A stretch of DNA of 8,530 nt from Pseudomonadota bacterium (lineage in GTDB: Bacteria; Pseudomonadota; Alphaproteobacteria; Rhizobiales; Rhizobiaceae). Shown piece after piece: positions 4,892-8,530 of the stretch. The stretch covers positions 1-8,530 of the forward strand of contig JAEYTV010000386.1 in the NCBI GenBank assembly GCA_023433855.1, written 5' to 3'. A program made the translations under genes and the position numbers. Every line of letters begins with the position of its first letter. Position 1 is the first letter of the stretch. The notes beneath the pieces are model-generated. The model made no database searches. It had not been told where the DNA came from and saw only the letters and a list, made by a program, of their open reading frames with translations.

Positions 4892-5160
4892 CACTGCACA
4901 TCTCTGCGAGCGACTAGGTCAAACGAAATTACTCTAGCAGTTTTCCAATTGGCGAGCGCCTTCACCCACCACGCTGTCTCGTCCTTCTGCCAAGTGTCGA
5001 GACGCTGCTGGTTGATCTTAATCTCGTCGCTGATCTTCTTCTCTGCCTTCTTTCGGTTCGTGAAAATAGGACTGAGCGCTTCGTTGTCTCGGAAGTCGCA
5101 ATGGGCTGCGTACCATCCGGCGTCAGACTTGATTTTGTAGACTACGCAAGGGTTGGCCAT
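4891..5160 (-). CDS. Hypothetical small phage protein (89 aa)
   Basis: ATG 5160 follows repeat copy B with the AGGAT ribosome site. It starts MANPCVVYKIKSDAGWYAAHCDFRDNEALSP, a probable beta-rich front. A strongly charged helix follows (RKKAEKKISDEIKINQQRLDTWQKDETAWWVKALANWKTARV). The stop is TGA at 4891-4893, overlapping the ATG of the next gene by one base. No known domain. The Lys/Glu-rich helix and aromatic-rich end could mediate protein contact; nothing more can be said from sequence. Confidence 0.66.
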   Translation of the reverse strand: MANPCVVYKIKSDAGWYAAHCDFRDNEALSPIFTNRKKAEKKISDEIKINQQRLDTWQKDETAWWVKALANWKTARVISFDLVARRDVQ

Positions 5161-5202
5161 AGTCCGCTATCCTGTATTGGTCAGCACATTGAAATTCAGC
5201 GC
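5158..5202 (-). repeat. Intergenic leader repeat, copy B
   Basis: A 45-bp copy including the ATG of the 89-aa gene, its ribosome site and the stop of the 54-aa gene. It differs from copy C at one base in the TCCTGT(A/T)TTGG stretch and in the last base after GCGC. On the minus strand it contains the two-codon frame ATG-TGC-TGA between the real stop and the ribosome site. Confidence 0.92.
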
Positions 5203-5360
5203 GTGTCGCGAACGCGGCGCAGGTGCGCCGGCTTGCCGATGGCCTTCAACTCGCGAAGGTACTCATCGATCTCTTCTTCGGTGTACAGGCGACGGGTGCC
5301 GACACGGGAGCCTGTGAAACCGCCGTAAATTGCTGCAGTCGCGATGTGTTGCTTTGCCAT
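5196..5360 (-). CDS. Small hypothetical protein (54 aa)
   Basis: A 54-codon gene between two repeat copies: ATG 5360 just after copy C, stop TGA 5196-5198 inside copy B. The sequence begins MAKQHIATAAIYGGFTGSRVGTRRLY, then the acidic helix TEEEIDEYLRELKAIG, then a basic end HLRRVRDTR. The central TEEEIDEYL followed by a basic tail suggests a small helical DNA- or protein-binding unit, but no family is recognised. The exact placement between two identical translation leaders, with the frame fully open, supports it being a real gene. Confidence 0.62.
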   Translation of the reverse strand: MAKQHIATAAIYGGFTGSRVGTRRLYTEEEIDEYLRELKAIGKPAHLRRVRDTR

Positions 5361-5402
5361 AGTCCGCTATCCTGTTTTGGTCAGCACATTGAAATTCAGC
5401 GC
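5358..5402 (-). repeat. Intergenic leader repeat, copy C
   Basis: A 45-bp copy carrying the start of the 54-aa gene and the stop TGA (5396-5398) of the 69-aa gene upstream. It is nearly identical to copy B, 200 bp away. The minus strand has AGGAT as ribosome site and the same ATG-TGC-TGA mini-frame. Confidence 0.92.
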
Positions 5403-5605
5403 TGTGCAGGCCACTTGGCGTGCACCATTTCATCAAGGACCGCCTTCCGAATCTCTCGTGGGCTCATTCCGGTGGCTCGGGTCGTTCGTTCCTTGCCATC
5501 CTCATCAGTGAACACGATGTGCGCTTGCTGGCTCGTTTTGTCCCAGCTTGCGCCGACGATCACTGCACTGTGCTTGCCGAATTTGATCGGGTCGTTCAGG
5601 GGCAT
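5396..5605 (-). CDS. Hypothetical small phage protein (69 aa)
   Basis: ATG 5605 with AGAGGA 6 nt upstream; the first 10 bases overlap the end of the winged-helix gene. The sequence MPLNDPIKFGKHSAVIVGASWDKTSQQAHIVFTDEDGKERTTRATGMSPREIRKAVLDEMVHAKWP reads as a small beta sheet (AVIVGASWD, AHIVFTDEDG) followed by one helix (PREIRKAVLDEMVHA). No catalytic motif is visible and the family is not recognised. The end TGA lies inside repeat copy C. Confidence 0.66.
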   Translation of the reverse strand: MPLNDPIKFGKHSAVIVGASWDKTSQQAHIVFTDEDGKERTTRATGMSPREIRKAVLDEMVHAKWPAQR

Positions 5606-5808
5606 TGGTTGTCCTCTTTGATGTAGCGCTTCACCGACGCGTCGTATGTCATTGCGCCTGGGTGCAGCCGCTGAAACTGGCGCAAATCCAAGGAGGCTTG
5701 CGGCGTCGATACGCCGAATTTGCGCTCGATATGCTCCCGGTTGATGAAGCCGAATACGCGAAGGGTTTCCGCGATCCAGTCCATGCGTTGCTGCTCAAAC
5801 CATCGCAT
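5596..5808 (-). CDS. Winged helix-turn-helix DNA-binding protein (70 aa)
   Basis: Starts MRWFEQQRMDWIAETLRVFGFINREHIERKFGVSTPQASLDLRQFQRLHPGAMTYDASVKRYI. This matches the N-terminal winged-helix half of phage WYL/DeoR-like proteins: first helix QQRMDWIAETLRVFG, turn INREHIERKFGVS, recognition helix PQASLDLRQFQRL, then a wing with MTYDASVKRYI. The WYL sensor half is absent, so it is a free DNA-binding module. ATG 5808 is chosen because the protein family begins there; the ribosome site GGAAAG is fair. It overlaps the next gene by 10 nt. It probably regulates phage or host transcription; operator unknown. Confidence 0.75.
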   Translation of the reverse strand: MRWFEQQRMDWIAETLRVFGFINREHIERKFGVSTPQASLDLRQFQRLHPGAMTYDASVKRYIKEDNQCP

Positions 5809-5830
5809 CGTGTGCTTCGCTTTCCGCTGG

Positions 5831-6265
5831 TTAATGCATGTCGCGCGATTTGAGTGCGGCGATTGCAATCGCGGCGGCAGTGGGAACAGGGCCGTTCGTG
5901 CCGAAGCCCTGAAATTCCTTGACGTCGTCGCCATCAAGAACGCGCACCCATGCTGCCGCCGGCTCGATAGTCCAGATGGCGTGACCTGGAACAAGCTTCA
6001 ACGCGGCGTCGATAGACGCGGTGTAGGCGGGCAACGGATATCCGCCATTGAAGAAGCACCTGCCGTGCTCGTCGTGCTTCTCAAAGACGACCGATCCGCT
6101 GTGATAAATATCCCAACGCAAGCCCTCCTCGCCGGTCAGGCCGCGTGGTGCCTTCACGATCTTTGCGATGTCGCCATCCGGATCAATGGCCAACTGGATA
6201 GCGAGGTCCAGCTCGCGATCAGGAGAGGTGGCTTGTTCGATCTGTTCGATCAGTGATTTTGTCAT
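5831..6265 (-). CDS. Hypothetical phage protein (144 aa)
   Basis: ATG 6265 with GGAG 3 nt upstream. The N-terminal helix is MTKSLIEQIEQATSPDRELDLAIQLAID. A middle part (GLRWDIYHSGSVVFEKHDEHGRCFFNGGYPLPAYTASIDAALKLVPGHAIWTIE) and the end (VPTAAAIAIAALKSR) resemble a common class of phage proteins with YTASxDAALxLVP-x-W followed by a Pro-x-x-A-x-x-A-A-L-x-R tail. Function unknown; these are often found in early or moron regions. It follows the 65-aa gene by 19 nt and precedes the winged-helix gene by 22 nt, so it is probably in the same transcript. Confidence 0.75.
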   Translation of the reverse strand: MTKSLIEQIEQATSPDRELDLAIQLAIDPDGDIAKIVKAPRGLTGEEGLRWDIYHSGSVVFEKHDEHGRCFFNGGYPLPAYTASIDAALKLVPGHAIWTIEPAAAWVRVLDGDDVKEFQGFGTNGPVPTAAAIAIAALKSRDMH

Positions 6266-6284
6266 GTGCTCCAGAAACCTCTCG

Positions 6285-6482
6285 TTAGTGCTTCTCAAGA
6301 GCGTCAACGCCGCTAGATGTCGCGCGGTAAATGCCATTGATCTGAACAATGTGTCCGCTCCGGATCAGACCGGCGACTGTGTGCATGGTCATGCCTGCAT
6401 TTCTTTCATCAACTGTGAGGCGGCTCGTCCTAGCAAACCCGTTGAGGCCCTTTTGAAGGGCCGCCATTTGTGCGGGGTTCAT
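6285..6482 (-). CDS. Small probable helix-turn-helix protein (65 aa)
   Basis: ATG 6482 with GAGGAGGG upstream, overlapping the TGA of the preceding gene (ATGA). The sequence MNPAQMAALQKGLNGFARTSRLTVDERNAGMTMHTVAGLIRSGHIVQINGIYRATSSGVDALEKH has a helix-turn-helix-like TVAGLIRSGHIVQINGIYRAT in which the end could be a small wing. This suggests a compact winged-helix DNA-binding protein. No exact family is recognised. It is the second gene after the P-left promoter of control region 1, where phages often place early regulators. Confidence 0.66.
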   Translation of the reverse strand: MNPAQMAALQKGLNGFARTSRLTVDERNAGMTMHTVAGLIRSGHIVQINGIYRATSSGVDALEKH

Positions 6483-6637
6483 CTCTCACCCTCCTCGATC
6501 TTTACGACCACTTTTCCGAACCCGAGTGAGAGGTACTGCTTCCGAACCGTGTCCATAATCGTTTTGTCGTCGGTCCGGGTCTGGCTGACGATGTGCTGGC
6601 TGTTTTGGTTCGAAATCGCTTGGATGATGTAGGTCAT
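6479..6637 (-). CDS. First gene of the long leftward operon (52 aa)
   Basis: ATG 6637 has GGGGAG 6 nt upstream and lies about 21 nt after the predicted start of the leftward promoter. The 52-residue product, MTYIIQAISNQNSQHIVSQTRTDDKTIMDTVRKQYLSLGFGKVVVKIEEGER, reads as a small beta-alpha-beta protein (YIIQAIS, a helix DDKTIMDTVRKQYLSLG, then KVVVKIEEG). No family is recognised. The stop TGA overlaps the ATG of the next gene, so the two are coupled. Position, ribosome site and coupling make it convincing in spite of its size. Confidence 0.7.
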   Translation of the reverse strand: MTYIIQAISNQNSQHIVSQTRTDDKTIMDTVRKQYLSLGFGKVVVKIEEGER

Positions 6638-6659
6638 GTCCGTCTCCCCTGATCTGATA

Positions 6660-6688
6660 TTGCCAGAATAAGCGGTACCGTTTATATT
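6660..6688 (+). promoter_or_regulatory. Rightward promoter of RHH gene 1
   Basis: TTGCCA (6660-6665), 17-bp spacer, TATATT (6683-6688); start near 6695. It is superimposed on the leftward promoter, so only one can be occupied at a time. Confidence 0.7.
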
Positions 6689-6693
6689 GTCAA
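6665..6693 (-). promoter_or_regulatory. Leftward promoter of the long operon
   Basis: Read on the minus strand: TTGACA (6693-6688), 17-bp spacer, TATTCT (6670-6665); start near 6658, about 21 nt from the ATG at 6637. The -35 is perfect. The spacer contains the second operator. Confidence 0.8.
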
Positions 6694-6720
6694 TAAGCGA
6701 TACCGCTTATGGAGACGATT

Positions 6721-6927
6721 TTGACACAAATTCCGGTATCGGTTATTCCCCGTGGCATGGGGAGACCGTCTTTAGGTGTGAAGCCGACGCAGGTCCGGTT
6801 GTCGGAAGACGATCGGGAGCGCATCCGCGAACTGGTGGGCGACACCGGCATGGCCTCATTCATTCGGGAGGCTATCGCCGAGAAGCTCCGTCGAGAGGAG
6901 CGGAAAAAGGCGCGAAAACGGTCCTGA
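6721..6927 (+). CDS. Ribbon-helix-helix (CopG/Arc-type) regulator 1, TTG start
   Basis: A 68-residue protein, MTQIPVSVIPRGMGRPSLGVKPTQVRLSEDDRERIRELVGDTGMASFIREAIAEKLRREERKKARKRS. The layout is RHH: a beta strand (PTQVRLS) that would insert in the major groove, helix A (EDDRERIRELVG), helix B (MASFIREAIAEKLRREE), then a very basic tail. TTG at 6721 is preferred over ATG 6709 for two reasons. GGAG at 6711-6714 is 6 nt upstream, and the sister regulator also starts TTG AC(A/G) at the same distance from its operators. It is transcribed away from the long operon and should repress it and itself. A weak operator lies within its own first codons. Confidence 0.82.
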   Translation: MTQIPVSVIPRGMGRPSLGVKPTQVRLSEDDRERIRELVGDTGMASFIREAIAEKLRREERKKARKRS

Positions 6928-6948
6928 ATCATGGCCAGTAACTCGTAA

Positions 6949-7089
6949 TCAGCGATGCTCAGCGAACGAAGCGCCGAACGATTTAACGAACCTGCCGGCG
7001 ATCTCGCCGAACCGACTGCCTGCCCATTCTGGCGCGACCACTGAAATCGTCAGTGAGATTGCAATCAAGGCTGCAACGGTTTCACGCAT
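6949..7089 (-). CDS. Small membrane or secreted protein (46 aa)
   Basis: The ATG at 7089 sits in TAATG, sharing a base with the TAA of the upstream gene, so translation is coupled. The product MRETVAALIAISLTISVVAPEWAGSRFGEIAGRFVKSFGASFAEHR has one hydrophobic stretch at residues 5-19 that could be a signal peptide or short membrane helix (VVAPEWAG at its end). An amphipathic helix (FGEIAGRFVKSFGASFAEHR) follows. Such proteins can act in membrane-targeted phage functions such as superinfection exclusion or toxicity; that is speculation. It stops at 6949, 22 nt from the convergent RHH gene 1 stop. Confidence 0.62.
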   Translation of the reverse strand: MRETVAALIAISLTISVVAPEWAGSRFGEIAGRFVKSFGASFAEHR

Positions 7090-7331
7090 TAGGCGTGAAC
7101 CTCGATTTTCGCACCGTCGATGCAGTCCCAGCCCTTGCCGCGCTGGACGTAAGCGCCGGTCTTCGCGGCCTTGAACATGTCGATGTGTTTGGCGGTGTAT
7201 TTGGTCGCGCGGGTGCAGGTGCAGACGTAAACGGTATGACCCTGTTCCAGGTGCTTGCGGATGGCGGCGATCTTCTTGCGAGCACGGGCCCAGCGGTAGA
7301 ACCGGTTCGCTTTCATCTGCTCGTTGGTCAT
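7089..7331 (-). CDS. Hypothetical phage protein (80 aa)
   Basis: Start ATG 7331, the first start after the predicted leftward transcription start near 7362; the longer in-frame version would begin upstream of that. The sequence runs MTNEQMKANRFYRWARARKKIAAIRKHLEQGHTVYVCTCTRATKYTAKHIDMFKAAKTGAYVQRGKGWDCIDGAKIEVHA. It has a basic helix, then a TVYVCTCTRATKYT stretch and GAYVQRGKGWDCIDG. This pattern (V-Y-V-x-T ... K-W-D-C-I) occurs in small phage proteins of unknown function. It is first in a two-gene operon controlled by region 2 and is coupled to the 46-aa membrane protein. Confidence 0.72.
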   Translation of the reverse strand: MTNEQMKANRFYRWARARKKIAAIRKHLEQGHTVYVCTCTRATKYTAKHIDMFKAAKTGAYVQRGKGWDCIDGAKIEVHA

Positions 7332-7357
7332 GTCGTTGCCCGTCTTGATCTCGTATC

Positions 7358-7444
7358 TGATATCACCTACATAAGTGATATCATCTAATCCTGTCAATAG
7401 ATGATATCAACAAAAGGTGGAAATTGACGGAATTTCTGATATCA
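7358..7444. promoter_or_regulatory. Operator array of control region 2 (four TGATATCA sites)
   Basis: Four exact copies of the palindrome TGATATCA at 7358-7365, 7376-7383, 7402-7409 and 7437-7444. The second is extended to ATAAGTGATATCATC, sharing ATAAG with region 1 operators. Centres are 18, 26 and 35 bp apart. The first covers the leftward start point, the second the promoter spacer, the third the leader of RHH gene 2 and the fourth lies in its coding start. Four identical 8-mers within 87 bp are very unlikely by chance. Confidence 0.9.
7369..7397 (-). promoter_or_regulatory. Leftward promoter of the two-gene operon
   Basis: Read on the minus strand: TTGACA (7397-7392), 17-bp spacer, TTATGT (7374-7369); start near 7362, about 30 nt from ATG 7331. 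A matching rightward promoter for RHH gene 2 is not clear; TATCAC/TCTAAT (7361-7366, 7384-7389, spacer 17) is the best, weak, candidate. Confidence 0.7.
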
Positions 7445-7633
7445 GCTACGACCCGCCGGGTGGGACGCAAGCAGATCAACCATGAGCAGATCCCGGCGAG
7501 GTTCCCCGAGGGGACGCTGGCCCGGATGGATGCCGTCCTGGATTCCGAGACCAACGAGAAGCGATCGGACTTCATTCGAGAGGCCGTCGAACGGGAGCTG
7601 AAGCGGCGTGAGCGTTCTTCTCGAACCAGTTGA
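7424..7633 (+). CDS. Ribbon-helix-helix regulator 2, TTG start
   Basis: A 69-residue protein starting at TTG 7424 with an AAGGTGG site a few bases upstream. MTEFLISATTRRVGRKQINHEQIPARFPEGTLARMDAVLDSETNEKRSDFIREAVERELKRRERSSRTS has the same plan as regulator 1: a short N-terminal arm with GR(P/K), a beta strand (EQIPARFPEG), helix A (LARMDAVLD) and helix B (RSDFIREAVERELKRRE), the last clearly similar to ASFIREAIAEKLRREE. It is a paralogue with a diverged strand, matching its diverged operators. Its 3' end overlaps the convergent 71-aa gene by 62 nt. It probably represses the 80-aa/46-aa operon and itself. Confidence 0.8.
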   Translation: MTEFLISATTRRVGRKQINHEQIPARFPEGTLARMDAVLDSETNEKRSDFIREAVERELKRRERSSRTS

Positions 7634-7787
7634 CGCCGCAGAATTGAACCTCCCCGTGTTCCGTCCGAAAATGCGTGAACCCATGGGACCAACTCGGACG
7701 GTTTACGGATGGGTCGGCTTCTCCATCGAATGGCTGGACAAGCTTGCCTTTGAGCAAAAACCAGCCGCCGGTTTCATGTTTCTGCAT
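7572..7787 (-). CDS. Hypothetical phage protein (71 aa), tail overlapping RHH gene 2
   Basis: ATG 7787 with GAGG upstream; the first 14 bases overlap the stop of the next upstream gene. MQKHETGGWFLLKGKLVQPFDGEADPSVNRPSWSHGFTHFRTEHGEVQFCGVNWFEKN reads as a compact domain. The last 14 residues (AHAASAPVRRPLE and the stop) are read from the antisense of RHH gene 2. The original stop seems to be lost, which suggests a recombination junction near 7634. No family with known function is recognised. Confidence 0.6.
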   Translation of the reverse strand: MQKHETGGWFLLKGKLVQPFDGEADPSVNRPSWSHGFTHFRTEHGEVQFCGVNWFEKNAHAASAPVRRPLE

Positions 7788-8022
7788 CACCCACCTCTTC
7801 GTCCGGGTCTAGTCCGAAGCGCATGCAAAGCTGGGCGGCGAACGTTCGACCTAGGCCAAAAGCGTTCTTGACCGCGAGCCATCGAGGATGTGGTCGGCCC
7901 ATGGCTCGCGCACTCCTGACAGCGCGCCTAAGCAGATCCTCGTCTGGGATCGAGCCCACATTGCGCGGTGAACTGTTGAGAGCGGACAATCTGGCCATCG
8001 CTAACGCCCGATCACAGCGCAT
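7774..8022 (-). CDS. Hypothetical phage protein (82 aa) with RWLAV...FGLDPDE motif
   Basis: The C-terminal two thirds, DEDLLRRAVRSARAMGRPHPRWLAVKNAFGLGRTFAAQLCMRFGLDPDEEV, follow a pattern very common in rhizobial prophages (AVR-AR ... HPRW-AV ... F-LG-x-x-A-x-x-LC-RFG-DPDE). The function is unknown. The helical, basic form would suit a small nucleic-acid-binding protein. The start is uncertain: ATG 8022 overlaps the upstream stop by 11 nt, and ATG 7998 is in frame; neither has a strong ribosome site. It is coupled to the following gene by a 14-nt overlap. Confidence 0.72.
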   Translation of the reverse strand: MRCDRALAMARLSALNSSPRNVGSIPDEDLLRRAVRSARAMGRPHPRWLAVKNAFGLGRTFAAQLCMRFGLDPDEEVGDAET

Positions 8023-8227
8023 CGCGGATCATGATGGCGGCCATGCCAACGCACATGGCGGCCATTCCAAGCAAAAGGCCGCTTAGAAACACGGCGCCGA
8101 GCCAGTCCGCGGAGCCCCAAGGCATATCCACGGTCGCGCCTGTGCAAATGTTATGGATACGGGTGAAGCCGAGGTGGTTCGCAGATTTCAGACAGGCGGA
8201 TACGTTCGCGGTTATCGTTTGATCCAC
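8012..8227 (-). CDS. Small single-span membrane protein (71 aa), GTG start
   Basis: GTG 8227 with GAGG 6 nt upstream. MDQTITANVSACLKSANHLGFTRIHNICTGATVDMPWGSADW precedes one strong membrane helix, LGAVFLSGLLLGMAAMCVGMAAIMI, and a short end RDAL. The N-terminal domain with two cysteines and a C-N-I-C-T-G ... PWGSADW pattern looks like a small extracytoplasmic or periplasmic unit anchored at its C-terminus. Small proteins of this pattern occur in rhizobial genomes; no function known. Its 5' part overlaps the upstream 60-aa gene by 77 nt in another frame. Confidence 0.6.
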   Translation of the reverse strand: MDQTITANVSACLKSANHLGFTRIHNICTGATVDMPWGSADWLGAVFLSGLLLGMAAMCVGMAAIMIRDAL

Positions 8228-8333
8228 GGGGAGCCTCGCTGAGATTGTCGTTGTCGGGGGAGGCCGGTTTGATGGTCGCGGCGGCAGCCATCAGGGCATG
8301 CCAAAGGGATCGGCCGGCGGTCGATTGACGCAT
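8151..8333 (-). CDS. Small hypothetical protein (60 aa)
   Basis: ATG 8333 with GGAG 7 nt upstream, a good ribosome site that favours this start over the GTG at 8348. MRQSTAGRSLWHALMAAAATIKPASPDNDNLSEAPRGSNDNRERIRLSEICEPPRLHPYP has a short helix, then a disordered DNDNL/SNDN segment of a sort often seen in small rhizobial proteins. The last 25 residues overlap the next gene in a different frame, and only one frame may be under selection there. It is the first visible gene of the right-hand leftward group. Confidence 0.45.
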   Translation of the reverse strand: MRQSTAGRSLWHALMAAAATIKPASPDNDNLSEAPRGSNDNRERIRLSEICEPPRLHPYP

Positions 8334-8530
8334 AACGCAACTCCACACTGGGTACGGGAACTTGGGCGAACAGGGTCATCGGCCGCCCCGGCCGGCTAGA
8401 CTTCGCCGAATCTGAAAGGAAAATGGGGCGGGGGGTACGTCGGTGCCGGGTAGCCGGCACCATTTCGCCAGCGCAACCAGAATCGAACCAAAGCGGGCCC
8501 TTTTGGGTGCTGCTAGCAGAGTTCTGGTAC
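8334..8530. other. Right-end region without a supported gene
   Basis: About 197 bp with no convincing gene. It contains a perfect 8-bp hairpin (GGTGCCGG 8442-8449, loop GTAG, CCGGCACC 8454-8461), two GANTC sites (8408-8412 and 8480-8484) and a G/C-run (about 8425-8435). It should hold the promoter of the right-hand leftward group, but no clear -35/-10 pair was found. Confidence 0.5.

Larger units (their letters stand above)
6655..6746. promoter_or_regulatory. Operator array of control region 1
   Basis: Four palindromic sites: TGATATTG (6655-6662), ATAAGCGGTACCGTTTAT (6668-6685), ATAAGCGATACCGCTTAT (6693-6710), and a weaker CCGGTATCGG core (6733-6742) inside the RHH gene. Centres fall at 6658.5, 6676.5, 6701.5 and 6737.5. 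The second sits in the spacers of both promoters, the third covers the rightward start region, and the first covers the leftward start. This is a typical layout for autorepression by the adjacent RHH protein. Confidence 0.75.

Noticed and set aside
4585..5402. CRISPR-like array
   Set aside because: The repeats are unevenly spaced and each 'spacer' is a gene; every copy contains a ribosome site and start codon.
5720..6256. Long plus-strand frame of 178 codons
   Set aside because: It is antisense to the 144-aa and winged-helix genes, has no ribosome site and looks compositionally random.
6709..6720. ATG at 6709 as start of RHH gene 1
   Set aside because: It lies within an operator with no ribosome site before it; TTG 6721 has GGAG at proper spacing and matches the sister gene. 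Leaderless initiation cannot be fully excluded.
6721..7331. Toxin-antitoxin system using an RHH antitoxin
   Set aside because: Neither RHH gene is followed on the same strand by a toxin-like gene; the neighbours are divergent or convergent and resemble no known toxin.
7358..7444. The GATATC sites as a restriction/methylation target cluster
   Set aside because: Their regular spacing around a promoter and match to the region 1 operators fit repressor sites better; no restriction gene is present.
7608..7871. Plus-strand 87-codon frame after RHH gene 2
   Set aside because: It runs antisense to two better-supported leftward genes with recognisable patterns; start GTG has no ribosome site.
8212..8463. 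Minus-strand 83-codon frame at the right end
   Set aside because: Low-complexity Arg/Pro-rich sequence overlapping the 60-aa frame, which has the better ribosome site.
8470..8510. tRNA-like T-loop (GGTTCGATTC on the minus strand), possible attachment site
   Set aside because: The T-stem would contain mismatches and mostly G-U pairs, and no acceptor or anticodon arm can be drawn.

Overview
This window looks like the early/regulatory arm of a phage or prophage of an alphaproteobacterium, probably a rhizobial-type host such as Bradyrhizobium. The grounds are the high GC content, a GcrA-type helix-turn-helix (GcrA is an alphaproteobacterial cell-cycle regulator), a phage-type N6-adenine methyltransferase, a zinc-ribbon family typical of rhizobia, and a long run of tightly packed 50-150 codon genes, most without known function. 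No integrase, replication or structural gene lies in the window, so prophage and free phage cannot be told apart. Family assignments are from memory of the families; no search was run.

Layout. (1) 1-809, plus strand: the end of a rightward, possibly lysis-type, operon: a truncated small protein, a coiled-coil/one-membrane-segment protein and a strong intrinsic terminator. (2) 818-6637, minus strand: one long leftward series of 19 genes, many joined by ATGA, GTGA or TGATG overlaps. It holds a winged-helix protein, the methyltransferase, cysteine-rich and zinc-ribbon proteins and, after an intergenic hairpin, a GcrA-like regulator. Three near-identical 45-bp leaders precede successive genes here. 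(3) 6638-6927: a divergent control region with superimposed opposing promoters and palindromic operators, facing a ribbon-helix-helix (RHH) regulator that starts at TTG. (4) 6949-7331, minus: a two-gene leftward operon. (5) 7332-7633: a second divergent control region of the same design with a second RHH regulator. (6) 7572-8333, minus: a third leftward group of four overlapping small genes. (7) 8334-8530: noncoding or unassigned.

The main discovery candidates are as follows. First, the twin RHH switch modules: four operator-like sites sit at almost the same offsets in each (0, 18, 43/44, 79 bp), and the operator core has changed by paired transitions (CGGTACCG type versus TGATATCA type). This suggests a duplicated regulator whose DNA specificity diverged. 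Second, a candidate antisense RNA of about 120 nt (about 1962-2083, plus) with its own promoter and terminator lies between the two halves of the leftward operon, just upstream of the GcrA-like gene. A GANTC site, the CcrM/GcrA target, lies in its promoter spacer.

Working model (inference): each RHH protein represses its own leftward operon and itself. The long operon makes early anti-host and regulatory proteins. The GcrA-like protein, reached only by passing the 2047-2076 hairpin and the opposing transcript, may act later by engaging host sigma70 polymerase.
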